Made by a program: the position numbers and the translations under genes
Assembly: GCF_015355785.1 (NCBI RefSeq)
Contig: NZ_JADKYW010000005.1
Coordinates: 1,119,394-1,183,393 of the forward strand
DNA from: Arthrobacter gandavensis
GTDB taxonomy: Bacteria > Actinomycetota > Actinomycetes > Actinomycetales > Micrococcaceae
Length of the DNA: 64,000 nucleotides
Reading direction: 5' to 3'
Notes under the pieces: model-generated
Told to the model about the DNA's origin: nothing
Database searches by the model: none
Seen by the model: only the letters and a program-made list of their open reading frames with translations
In this document: one piece after another, positions 16,861-24,948 of the stretch
Position numbering within the stretch: position 1 is the first letter of the stretch
Layout: every line of letters starts with the position of its first letter

Positions 16861-18107
16861 GTTTCCAGCCTACGGCCGGCGCGGTTGCTGCCCGGCCGCT
16901 TCAGACCTCCGGGCAGGGTCGACGCCAGGACCGCGGCAACACACATCAGGCCCAGCACGAATCCGGCCAGCCCGTTCCAGCCTGCACTTTCGAAGAACAG
17001 TCCAGCCGCCCAGCCCACCGCGCTGGAACCGGTGTAATAGGCGAGGTTGTAGAGGGAGGACGCCTGGGCCCGGCCGTCCGGTGCCAGGACCGGCACCCAG
17101 CCGGAGGCAACCGCATGCGCTCCGAAGAAACCTGCGGTGAAGATCACCAGGCCCGCGATCACGGCCGCAAGGGACTCAAGCAAGGTCAGGAGCAGGCCGG
17201 CTGCCATGACTGCCGTGCACGCCAGCAGCACGGTGCGGCGCCCTCCGCCCACCCACCCTGAGGCCTTGCCTGCGAAGCGGGCAGACCAGGTGCCGGCCAG
17301 GTACGCCAGGAAGAGTGAACTGGCGAGCGACTGTGGCAGATTGAAGGGTGCAAGCCCGAGCCGGAATCCCAGGTAGTTGTAGACGGCCACGAACCCGCCC
17401 ATGAGCAGGAAGGCCTGTGCGTACAGCACCAGCTGGCGTCCCGTGCGAAGGTTCACGGCGAGGCGTAAGGCCAGTGAAGTCCCGCCGTCGGCCCTTCGAC
17501 GCGGAACATAGCCGCGCTGCCGCGGAGCGGCGAGCATAAACACGACGGCGGCCGCGGCGGCGAGCAGGCTCACCGCCGCGACACCTATGCGCCAGGTGGA
17601 ATATTCACCCACCGGGGCCGCCAAAATGCGCCCGGAGAGCCCGCCGACCGTGGTGCCGGAAACATAGGTGCCGGCAGCGACTGCCGCGTGGACTGGGCTG
17701 ACTTCCTCGCTCAGGTAGGCGAGCGCGACGGCGGGAATGCCGCCCAGCGCCGTACCCTCAGCGAACCTCAGGACCAGCAGGACGGGGAAATCAGGGGACA
17801 GCGGAACCAGCAGCCCAAGGATGACGGCAGCGATGATCGCTGCGCGCATGACGGGCAGGCGGCCGAAACGGTCCGCTGCGGCTGACCAGGGGATGACGGC
17901 AACGGCCAGTCCCAGCGTGGCCGCCGAGACGCTCAGCGCCGCCGTCGCTGCACTTACCTCAAAGTCCGCAGCGATCTGGGGCAGCAGTCCCTGCACCGAA
18001 TAGAGCTGCGCGAAGGTCGCCAACCCCGCAGCCGCCAGACCCACCAGTACCCTCCGGTATCCGGAGCTTCCGCGCAGGTGCCCGGCGAAGCCTGTTGGTT
18101 CAGCCAC
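16857..18107 (-). CDS. MFS transporter, YnfM/AraJ-like
   Basis: This protein of about 416 residues has twelve predicted helices. Motif A is present between helices 2 and 3 (WSAAADRFGRLPVMRAAI), and SVQGLLPQIAADF is typical of drug:H+ antiporter MFS proteins. The frame is open further upstream, but that part overlaps the HD-domain gene and is low-complexity; I chose the GTG at 18107, which overlaps the upstream stop as GTGGCTGA. Translation is therefore coupled to the HD-domain gene upstream and to the MATE gene downstream. Confidence 0.85.
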   Translation of the reverse strand: MAEPTGFAGHLRGSSGYRRVLVGLAAAGLATFAQLYSVQGLLPQIAADFEVSAATAALSVSAATLGLAVAVIPWSAAADRFGRLPVMRAAIIAAVILGLLVPLSPDFPVLLVLRFAEGTALGGIPAVALAYLSEEVSPVHAAVAAGTYVSGTTVGGLSGRILAAPVGEYSTWRIGVAAVSLLAAAAAVVFMLAAPRQRGYVPRRRADGGTSLALRLAVNLRTGRQLVLYAQAFLLMGGFVAVYNYLGFRLGLAPFNLPQSLASSLFLAYLAGTWSARFAGKASGWVGGGRRTVLLACTAVMAAGLLLTLLESLAAVIAGLVIFTAGFFGAHAVASGWVPVLAPDGRAQASSLYNLAYYTGSSAVGWAAGLFFESAGWNGLAGFVLGLMCVAAVLASTLPGGLKRPGSNRAGRRLET

Positions 18108-19017
18108 GGTCAGCTCCGGATCCGCTGCCGGTCCCGGCGGGGGAACTGCCCCGCAGACCGGCCAGCTCACGGGCGAGGTTGGCCCGTGCCGCCGGCCCCC
18201 AGAGCTCTTCGCCGCGGGGGGTCCGGTACAGTCCGCGCCCCCGGGAGAACAGCGTTTCAACTATCCTCCGCCGCCCGTCAGCAAAGGCGGAATTCCCGAC
18301 ATGACGGTATTCGCGCCGAATGTCGGCCACGTATCGGTCATAGGCTGCCGGTGCCCGGCCCAGCACTGCAAGGTCCGCATCGCAGAGCATCCTCCCACGT
18401 TCGTCATCGGGTCCCGGATCGTGCGCAGTCGTCAGCCGGACCAGCCGGGCCGCCTCCGCGGTTTCGGCGGCCGGTATTCCGGCAGCCGGCAGCAGGTCTT
18501 CCGCCAGCACCGCCGAGGCTTCCTCATCGACGCCCGGCATGCCGTCGTATACAGAGTCATGGAACCAGGCGGCCAGGAGCACCGGACGGTCTGAACAGCC
18601 CAGCCGGTGCAGTGCTTCCAGCACCTGCAACAGGTGCCGCCGGTCATGGTACTGCCGGTGTGGCTCACCCCAGCGGTTCAGCAGTTCTGCACCCAGGTCC
18701 TCCGCGCCGGGGACGAGTGAGTCCCAGCGCCGGCGCAGCGGATGCACCAGTGATGCTGCCCGTTCGCGGGCCGGAATCCGCAGTCCGCCGGCAATCAGAG
18801 CACGGACCAGCGTGGCGCCGTCAACCGGTGTGGCTCCGGCGGCCACCAGATCCGCATGGCGCTGCTGCGGTACGTCGTAATGGTCCCGGTCGAAGGCACG
18901 GCGCGGAATTCCCGCTGCGGCGGCGAACGCGTGGAGCTCTTCCCGTGAGGAGTCGGAGACCAGGTGGGAGAAGTACGTCCCATGGGCGGGCCAGAGCGGC
19001 GGATCGATGTAGATCAA
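18100..19017 (-). CDS. DUF4031-HD domain fusion protein
   Basis: This 305-residue protein begins at TTG with IYIDPPLWPAHGTYFSHLVSD, the start of a DUF4031 domain (about residues 1-85, ending near ADLVAAGATPVDG). The second part is an HD-type metal-dependent hydrolase: YHDRRHLLQVLEAL near residue 133, WFHDSVYDG near 162, and a late CDADLAVLG segment supplying the Asp. These are the His, His-Asp and Asp metal ligands. HD proteins of this type hydrolyse nucleotides or phosphoesters; the substrate is unknown. It leads the coupled MFS-MATE run. Confidence 0.8.
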   Translation of the reverse strand: MIYIDPPLWPAHGTYFSHLVSDSSREELHAFAAAAGIPRRAFDRDHYDVPQQRHADLVAAGATPVDGATLVRALIAGGLRIPARERAASLVHPLRRRWDSLVPGAEDLGAELLNRWGEPHRQYHDRRHLLQVLEALHRLGCSDRPVLLAAWFHDSVYDGMPGVDEEASAVLAEDLLPAAGIPAAETAEAARLVRLTTAHDPGPDDERGRMLCDADLAVLGRAPAAYDRYVADIRREYRHVGNSAFADGRRRIVETLFSRGRGLYRTPRGEELWGPAARANLARELAGLRGSSPAGTGSGSGADRG

Positions 19018-19164
19018 GCGTGCACGTCCAGGGATTCAGGAGCAACCATTCCTCCATCCTTAGCCCACCGGCCGCGCATTTTCCATCCGGCCCCTAACCG
19101 GTGCGCTCCTGCCGGCTTCGGAATTCCCTTGTCCAGCTGTCTCCCGGGTGGTCCAATATCTGCC

Positions 19165-20268
19165 ATGACTCAGACCGGGGACACCCTCCTTGCCATCGGC
19201 ACCCGCAAGGGCCTGTGGCTGGCACGAAGCAGCGACCGCACGGCCTGGAAGCTCAGCGGGCCCTTCTTCCTCATGAACGAGGTAGCCAGCATTGCCCTGG
19301 ACACCAGGCATTCTCCGCCGCGCATCCTGGCCGGGCTGCTCTCCCCCCACTGGGGACCAACCGTCGTGATCTCCGAGGACCTGGGCGAAAGCTGGACCGA
19401 GCCCGAGGCGGGAGCCATTACCTTTCCGCCCGAAACCGGGGAGGCACTGGGACGCATCTGGCAGCTGCAGCCGGACTCGGCCGACCGGCCGGGGGTCATC
19501 TGGGCCGGCTGCGAGCCGATCTCGGTGTGGAAGTCCACCGACGGCGGTAGCAGCTTCGAGCTGAATGAAGCACTGTGGAACCATCCCCACCGCCCGGACT
19601 GGGGCGAGGGTTACGGCGGCGCGGCGGCGCACACGGTTCTTCCGAGCCCGGCTGACGAGAGCGTGCACGTGGCAATCAGTTCCGGCGGAGTCTACCGCTC
19701 CGACGACGGCGGAGGGTCCTGGGCCGCCCGCAACCAGGGGATCTCCGCCTACTTCCTGCCGGATCCGGAGCCCGAATTCGGCCAGTGCGTGCACAAGGTG
19801 GCGCGGGACGCAGCGGATCCGGCCCGCCTGTACGCGCAGAACCATCACGGGGTCTACCGCAGTGACGACGCCGGGGACACCTGGGTATCGATTGCCGGCG
19901 GCCTGCCTGCGGATTTCGGATTCGTCATGCTGGCCCATCCGCAAACCGGCGGCACACTCTGGACCATTCCGCTGGTTGCCGACGGCGAGCGCATTCCGCC
20001 CGGCGGCGAGCTGGCCGTCTATCGAAGCACGGATGCCGGGGACTCATGGACCCGGCAGGATACCGGGCTGCCCTCCTCCGAGTACAACGCTGTTCTGCGC
20101 GATGCCGCAGCGGTGGATACGGCCACGACGGCCGGGGTCTACTTCGGAACCCGGGCCGGCGACGTATACGCCAGCGCCGACGAGGGCGACACCTTTGCCC
20201 TTGTGACCTCCAACCTTCCGGACGTCCTCTGTGTCCGGGCCGCCGCCGTCGGAACTGCGGGACCGTGA
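19165..20268 (+). CDS. Exo-alpha-sialidase/YCF48-like beta-propeller protein
   Basis: This 367-residue protein has repeated propeller blades with Asp-box-like motifs (STDGGSSFE, SDDGGGSWAAR, SDDAGDTWVS, STDAGDSWTR, SADEGDTFAL). The S/D-x-D-x-G-x-x-W pattern is that of sialidase-type or BNR repeat proteins. There is no signal peptide, so it is likely cytoplasmic and probably not a sialidase. I chose the ATG at 19165 (MTQTGDTLLAIGTRKG); an earlier start lies antisense to the HD gene. Its stop overlaps the start of a MoaD-like gene (GTGA), suggesting a functional pair. Confidence 0.8.
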   Translation: MTQTGDTLLAIGTRKGLWLARSSDRTAWKLSGPFFLMNEVASIALDTRHSPPRILAGLLSPHWGPTVVISEDLGESWTEPEAGAITFPPETGEALGRIWQLQPDSADRPGVIWAGCEPISVWKSTDGGSSFELNEALWNHPHRPDWGEGYGGAAAHTVLPSPADESVHVAISSGGVYRSDDGGGSWAARNQGISAYFLPDPEPEFGQCVHKVARDAADPARLYAQNHHGVYRSDDAGDTWVSIAGGLPADFGFVMLAHPQTGGTLWTIPLVADGERIPPGGELAVYRSTDAGDSWTRQDTGLPSSEYNAVLRDAAAVDTATTAGVYFGTRAGDVYASADEGDTFALVTSNLPDVLCVRAAAVGTAGP

Positions 20269-20558
20269 GCGGCGCTGAAGTCCGGGTCCTGCTTCCGGAT
20301 GTCCTGGCAGCTGCAGCGGGCGGTACCCGGGAGCTCCGCGTTCCCGGGGCTGCGGGGTTGACGGTTGGTTCGCTGCTGGACGGGCTGGGCATCCGCTATC
20401 CCGTGCTGGAACGACGCATCCGCGATGAGCGGGGAGATGTTCGGCGTTTCGTCAATATATACGTGGACGGCGAGGACATCCGCGGCCTCGAGCGCCAGCA
20501 CAGTGAGGTGGGCCCCGGGGCCGAAGTGCTGATCCTGCAGTCCATCGCCGGCGGCTGA
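20265..20558 (+). CDS. MoaD/ThiS family ubiquitin-like sulfur carrier
   Basis: This 97-residue protein begins with GTG (VSGAEVRVLLPDVL). It contains the beta-grasp elements of MoaD/ThiS proteins, including VGSLLDGLGIRYPVLERRIRD near the middle, VNIYVDGEDIRGLERQ, VGPGAEVLILQSIAGG and the C-terminal di-glycine that is adenylated or thiocarboxylated. Such proteins carry sulfur for molybdopterin, thiamine or tRNA thiolation. No MoeB/ThiF or MoaE is nearby; instead it is GTGA-coupled to a beta-propeller protein, a recurrent pairing in actinomycetes. Confidence 0.85.
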   Translation: MSGAEVRVLLPDVLAAAAGGTRELRVPGAAGLTVGSLLDGLGIRYPVLERRIRDERGDVRRFVNIYVDGEDIRGLERQHSEVGPGAEVLILQSIAGG

Positions 20559-20594
20559 GGATCCTCCTGAGCGCCTAGCGGACGTTAACGGAAG

Positions 20595-20630
20595 AACGGC
20601 CGGACACCCCTGCGGGGTGTCCGGCCGTTT
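20595..20630. terminator. Bidirectional terminator between moaD-like and rpf genes
   Basis: A perfect 16-bp stem: AACGGCCGGACACCCC (20595-20610), a TGC loop, and the complementary arm at 20614-20629, flanked by A and T on either side. It separates convergent genes. Confidence 0.85.
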
Positions 20631-20646
20631 TCGCTGCAGGTACCGG

Positions 20647-21360
20647 TTAGGCCGGGAGCTGCAGGGCCTGTCCGGTGAGGATCAGGTCGGGGTGGATTAC
20701 GGTGCCGGAGTTGGCTGCGTAAAGAGCCTGCCATCCGCCTTCGATGCCGAGCTTCTCGGCGATGGTGGACAGGGTGTCGCCGGCCTGGACGGTGTAGGTC
20801 TCACCGCTGACCGCGGGAGCCGGAACCGCAGCGGCAGGGCCCTGCGACGTAGCCGGAACCTCTACCGGTGCTACCGCTTCAGGCTGAACCGGAGCAACGT
20901 AGGTCTCAACCGGTGCGGCAGGGGCTTCCGCCGGAACCGAGTAGGTCTGGACCGGGGCTTCGGCAACGGGTGCCTGCTGCACCGGAGCCGCAGCCTGCGG
21001 GTTGGCAGTAGCGCCGGTCATGCCCAGCTTGGCAGTGCAGGCAGGCCAGGCGCCGGGGCCCTGCTCGGCCAGCACGCGCTCGGCAACAGCGATCTGCTGC
21101 TCACGGCTTGCGTTGGAGGGGTCGCCGGTGCCGCCGAATGCCGCCCAGGTGCTGGGCGTAAACTGCAGGCCGCCGGAGAATCCGTTACCGGTGCTGATGC
21201 CCCAGTTACCGCCGCTTTCGCACTGTGCGAGGGCATCCCAGTCCATTGAGGCTGCGTTGGCCGGAGCGGCCATGCCGGCGAGGCCGGCAGCGCCGGCGCC
21301 AGTGATGGCAGCGGCAGCGAGTCCACGACGGACGTAACGGGTGATCTTCGAGTTCTTCAT
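20647..21360 (-). CDS. Resuscitation-promoting factor with LysM domain
   Basis: This 237-residue secreted protein has a signal peptide (MKNSKITRYVRRGLAAAAI, cut near APANA). It carries an Rpf transglycosylase-like domain (WDALAQCESGGNWGISTGNG, GGLQFTPSTWAAFGG, the Glu of CESGGNW being catalytic), a Pro/Ala/Val-rich linker and a C-terminal LysM domain (YTVQAGDTLSTIAEKLGI). It would cleave peptidoglycan during growth or resuscitation. I chose the ATG at 21360, preceded by AGGAG at about 12 bases. A strongly folded leader region lies upstream; rpf genes in other actinomycetes are controlled by c-di-AMP riboswitches. Confidence 0.9.
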   Translation of the reverse strand: MKNSKITRYVRRGLAAAAITGAGAAGLAGMAAPANAASMDWDALAQCESGGNWGISTGNGFSGGLQFTPSTWAAFGGTGDPSNASREQQIAVAERVLAEQGPGAWPACTAKLGMTGATANPQAAAPVQQAPVAEAPVQTYSVPAEAPAAPVETYVAPVQPEAVAPVEVPATSQGPAAAVPAPAVSGETYTVQAGDTLSTIAEKLGIEGGWQALYAANSGTVIHPDLILTGQALQLPA

Positions 21361-21419
21361 TAGCTGTATCTGCTCCTGAGGCCCACCTGCGCTCCGCCCG
21401 TCCCCGGGCTTCATAACGC

Positions 21420-21600
21420 CGTCGCCTACCCCCGACTGTTAGAGGTCTGGTTCAGTGCTCCCACAGCGGCGACGCGCGGTGGCGTGGGGCACGGTGCAAT
21501 TTGTCTCGGCAGCACCATCGGATGGGTGCGTACCGGCCGGATCAGGTTCAGCTCTTTCGGGACCCGGCTACCGCCCGTGTATCGGGCACTCATCCAACCT
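21420..21600. ncRNA. Candidate structured cis-regulatory RNA between rpf and kimA-like genes
   Basis: GGATGGGTGC (21520-21529) can pair with GCACTCATCC (21586-21595), one G-T pair when read on the plus strand. This encloses GCCGG...CCGGC (21535-21569) and CCCG/CGGG (21574-21586), forming a three-way junction. GCACCATC at 21512-21519 could alternatively pair with the same GGATGGGTGC arm. CGTCGCC (21420-21426) can pair with GGCGACG (21468-21474). The strand is undecided: G-T compatibility favours plus (the kimA-like leader), but the block also lies in the rpf leader. I do not find the full c-di-AMP riboswitch consensus, so no family is assigned. Confidence 0.4.
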
Positions 21601-21776
21601 AGGGAAGACACAAATCGATATCAAATTGAGACCTTCGTTGGAGGGGTGAAACCACCGGCGTGATCCGCTTGCTCATGCGGATCGAGCGGCACATTGTGCA
21701 CTTGGCCACAGGACGTGAAAAGACAGGTTTCAGACTGTCTGGACTTGGTCCGGCAACCGGTCTATGGTTTGTCCTC

Positions 21777-23813
21777 GTGCTCACATTCTTCAATGCGCTC
21801 AAGCGCATTCTGGTGGGGCGTCCCTACGGTAATGAGCAGCTCTCCCACACCCGGCTGCGCAAGCGCGTGGCCCTGCCTGTGTATGCCTCGGATGCACTCT
21901 CCTCCGCCGCTTACGCCCCGGACGAAATCCTCCTCACCCTGGCTCTCGCCGGAGTTGCCGCGGTAACACTGTCCCCCTGGGTGGGGCTCGCCGTCATCGT
22001 CGTCCTTCTGACGGTGGTTGCCTCCTACCGCCAGAACGTCCATGCGTACCCCTCCGGCGGAGGCGATTATGAGATCGCCAGCGAAAACCTGGGCCGGCGG
22101 GCCGGGCTGACGGTAGGTTCCGCACTCCTGGTGGACTACGTCCTCACCGTCGCAGTTTCGATGTCCTCAGCCGCCCAGTACCTGGTCACCGCCGTACCGG
22201 CACTGCACGGGCGGCAGGGACTGCTCGCCGCTGCCGGCGTGATTATCCTCATGCTCATCAACCTGCGCGGAGTGAAGGAAGCGGGCTCCGTCTTCGCTGT
22301 GCCGACCTACCTCTTCCTCGCCTCGGTCCTGGGAATGTGCGCCATCGGGCTTTTCCAATCCGCCACCGGCACCCTGGCGCAGGCGCCTTCGGCAGACTTC
22401 GAACTGGTTCCGGAGGCCGGACTCGATGCGGGACTGACCGGCCTGGCCGGAGCCTTCCTCCTGCTGCGCGCCTTCTCCTCCGGGGCCGCGGCCCTCACCG
22501 GCGTGGAGGCCATCAGCAACGGGGTGCCAACCTTCCGGAAACCCAAGAGCCGGAACGCGGCCACGACCCTGTTGTTGCTGGGCGGTCTGGCAGCCGCCAT
22601 GCTAGCCGGCATCCTGACCCTTGCAACCCTCACCAGAGTGCACTTCGTCCAGGACCCGGCCACCCAGCTGCTGCTGGACGGGTCACCCGTACAGGACTAC
22701 ATCCAGCATCCGGTCATCAGCCAGCTGGCCGAGACCGTGTTCGGGAACGGCTCGCTGCTCTTCTACGTTGTGGTTGCTTCCACCGGCCTGATTCTGGTGT
22801 TTGCTTCGAACACGGCTTTCAATGGTTTCCCCATCCTCGCGTCCGTGCTGGCGAAGGACGGCTACCTTCCCCGCCAGATGCGAACCCGCGGTGACCGGCT
22901 TGCCTTCAGCAACGGAATTATCGTCCTCGGGCTGGCAGCACTGGTCCTGATCCTGATTTTCAACGCGGATGTGACCCGGCTGATCCAGCTCTACATCGTC
23001 GGCGTCTTCGTCTCCTTCACAGCCAGCCAGCTGGGCATGATCCGGCACTGGACGGCAAAGCTGCGCACCGAGCGGAAAGCTGAGAACCGGCACCGGATGG
23101 TCCGTTCCAGGCTGATCAATTCGTGCGGGTTCGGCATGACAGCCCTGGTACTGGTCATCGTGATCGTCACCAAATTCGAGCATGGCGCCTGGATTGCCCT
23201 GTTAGCCATGGCATTCCTCTACGTCGTGATGGACAGCATCCGCCGGCACTATGCAGCCGTGGCCAATGAACTCCGGGTTGAAGAAGATCCTTCCGTGCTG
23301 GCCCTTCCGAGCCGGGTCAATGCCGTCATCCTGGTGTCCAAGGTCCACAAACCCGTCCTGCGGGCGCTGGCATATGCCCGCGCGTCCCGCCCGTCGAGCC
23401 TGAACGCCATCATTGTGGACATCGATCCGGACGAGACGGAGAAGACGGTCCAGGAATGGGAGCGGCTGCATATTCCGGTTCCGCTGACCGTCCTCTCTTC
23501 CCCTTACCGGGAAACCGTCTCGCCGGTGCTGGCGTACCTCCGGGAAGCCCGCCGCGCGTCGCCGCGTGAACTGTTCGTGGTCTACATTCCCGAGTACGTC
23601 GTCGGGCGCTGGTGGGAGCAGCTAGTACACAACCAGACGGCGCTGCGGATCAAGGCGCGGCTGCACTTTGAACCGGGCATCATGGTGGCCAGTGTTCCGT
23701 GGCAGCTGGCTTCCAGCCGTGAAGCAGCGGGCGCGCCGCGCGAAGCGCGTCCGGGCGCCTCGCCGGCACCTGGCGTGCCGCCGGGCCCGGAGGCCAAGGC
23801 ACCCGGAACCTAG
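21777..23813 (+). CDS. KimA-type potassium/APC-family transporter
   Basis: This protein of about 678 residues has twelve hydrophobic segments and a C-terminal soluble region of about 200 residues. The block VALPVYASDALSSAAYAPDEILL is the hallmark of KimA (formerly YdaO), a high-affinity K+/H+ symporter whose C-terminal domain binds c-di-AMP in Bacillus. The start is uncertain: the frame is open to a GTG at 21660, but the family starts shortly before FFNALKRILVGRP, so I place it at the GTG at 21777, possibly leaderless. Its stop TAG lies in a CTAG that also contains the stop of the convergent FAD enzyme gene. Confidence 0.8.
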   Translation: MLTFFNALKRILVGRPYGNEQLSHTRLRKRVALPVYASDALSSAAYAPDEILLTLALAGVAAVTLSPWVGLAVIVVLLTVVASYRQNVHAYPSGGGDYEIASENLGRRAGLTVGSALLVDYVLTVAVSMSSAAQYLVTAVPALHGRQGLLAAAGVIILMLINLRGVKEAGSVFAVPTYLFLASVLGMCAIGLFQSATGTLAQAPSADFELVPEAGLDAGLTGLAGAFLLLRAFSSGAAALTGVEAISNGVPTFRKPKSRNAATTLLLLGGLAAAMLAGILTLATLTRVHFVQDPATQLLLDGSPVQDYIQHPVISQLAETVFGNGSLLFYVVVASTGLILVFASNTAFNGFPILASVLAKDGYLPRQMRTRGDRLAFSNGIIVLGLAALVLILIFNADVTRLIQLYIVGVFVSFTASQLGMIRHWTAKLRTERKAENRHRMVRSRLINSCGFGMTALVLVIVIVTKFEHGAWIALLAMAFLYVVMDSIRRHYAAVANELRVEEDPSVLALPSRVNAVILVSKVHKPVLRALAYARASRPSSLNAIIVDIDPDETEKTVQEWERLHIPVPLTVLSSPYRETVSPVLAYLREARRASPRELFVVYIPEYVVGRWWEQLVHNQTALRIKARLHFEPGIMVASVPWQLASSREAAGAPREARPGASPAPGVPPGPEAKAPGT

Positions 23814-24832
23814 CGCAGCAGCGGGCCGCTTCCGTGTCCGTGCAGCGCTCCCTGTCCGGCGGCTGCCACGGTGGCGGCCGTGTCTTCTGCCATGAGCTCG
23901 GCGTTGATCGCCGCGGCCGTAGCCAGCCCGGCGGCGGCAGCTCCGATGACCTGCGTCATGGGGGACGTCAGGTTGCCTGCGGCATACACACCTGGGACGG
24001 AAGTCGCACCGCTGGGCTCTGCGGGAAGGGCAGTTCCGATGGCCAGGTCCCCCAAGTACTGTTCCTCCGCGGCCAGTCCCACTCCTGCAAGGTAACCGTC
24101 CCGGGCACGCAGCTTTGCCAGCACGACGAGGGCCTGGCGGGACACAAACTCCCCCGATACCAGGCGTACTCCGGCCAGGCCGGCGCCGTCACCCCCCACC
24201 GCGGCTACGGGGCCGTCCACCACCCGGATTCCGCGAGCTGACAGCTGCCGTTCCTGTTCTTCGCCCGGTGCGCCCGTGCCGTTGAGGAAAAGTACAATGT
24301 CCGCGCACCACTGCCGCCACATCAGCGCCTGGTGCACGGCGGCGTCCGGGTCCGAGGCCAGCACACCGAGCGTCTTTCCATCCGTCTCCCAGCCGTGGCA
24401 GTACGGGCAGTGCAGCACGGCGGTGCCCCAGTAATCCGACAGGCCCGGTATTGCCGGCAGTTCATCCAGGGCTCCGCTGGCGGCCAGGACCTTGCGGCAG
24501 GCCAGTGTCCTGCCGTCCTCCAGAATGACTCGAAACATCCCGTCGCCGTCACGTTCCACGTTCTCCGCCCGCCCGGGCACGATGGTTCCGCCGTAGCTGC
24601 GGACTTCCTCCCGGCCTGCCGCGTAGAGCTCGCCGGGAGCGGCGCCCTCGCGGCCAAGATAGTTGTGGATGTGTCCCGCGGCAGCGTTGCGCGGTTCACC
24701 CGAATCGACCACCGCCACCTTCCGCCGTGCCCTCGAAAGTGCCAGCCCTGCGCTAAGTCCCGCGGCGGCACCGCCTACTATGACGACGTCGTACTCTGCG
24801 GTTTGGGTGGCTGCCTGCACTGGTTTCTGCAT
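23810..24832 (-). CDS. NAD(P)/FAD-dependent oxidoreductase, thioredoxin-reductase-like
   Basis: This 340-residue flavoprotein has an FAD-binding Rossmann motif (DVVIVGGAAAGLSAGLAL), CPYCHGWE near residue 150, and an ATG-type segment VPGVYAAGNLTSPMTQVIGAA near the C-terminus. The CxxC matches the position of the redox disulfide in thioredoxin reductases, although the surrounding sequence is that of the alternative family often found with XRE-cupin regulators. Two further ATG/TTG codons precede; I chose ATG 24832 for its spacing from AAGGAG. It is divergent from the regulator and may be its target. Confidence 0.8.
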   Translation of the reverse strand: MQKPVQAATQTAEYDVVIVGGAAAGLSAGLALSRARRKVAVVDSGEPRNAAAGHIHNYLGREGAAPGELYAAGREEVRSYGGTIVPGRAENVERDGDGMFRVILEDGRTLACRKVLAASGALDELPAIPGLSDYWGTAVLHCPYCHGWETDGKTLGVLASDPDAAVHQALMWRQWCADIVLFLNGTGAPGEEQERQLSARGIRVVDGPVAAVGGDGAGLAGVRLVSGEFVSRQALVVLAKLRARDGYLAGVGLAAEEQYLGDLAIGTALPAEPSGATSVPGVYAAGNLTSPMTQVIGAAAAGLATAAAINAELMAEDTAATVAAAGQGALHGHGSGPLLR

Positions 24833-24924
24833 GATCATCAAACTCCTTGGCCCGTTCGTCCGGCATCTGCACCGGCCTTCTGCGTGCCAGTCTCCCGGGC
24901 ACCCCTGCGGGCGGACAACAAGTT

Positions 24925-24939
24925 TTGCCAGTATGGCAA
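24925..24939. promoter_or_regulatory. Palindromic candidate operator TTGCCAGTATGGCAA
   Basis: TTGCCA-GTA-TGGCAA is a perfect 15-bp palindrome nine bases before the XRE-cupin start and about 90 bp from the divergent oxidoreductase start. It is the likely site for the XRE protein. Inferred from position and symmetry. Confidence 0.55.
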
Positions 24940-24948
24940 GATCGGGCT

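Noticed and set aside
21405-21480. c-di-AMP riboswitch end, suggested by a CTAAC...GGTAGGCG pattern on the minus strand.
   Set aside because: Only the 3' part is vaguely similar; the GGGGGAACC and GGGUGAAUC parts are not found. Kept only as an open question.
21520-21600. TPP riboswitch on the minus strand, suggested by GAACCTGATCCGG.
   Set aside because: The essential CUGAGA segment and the GCGNAGGGA end are missing, and no thiamine gene is near.
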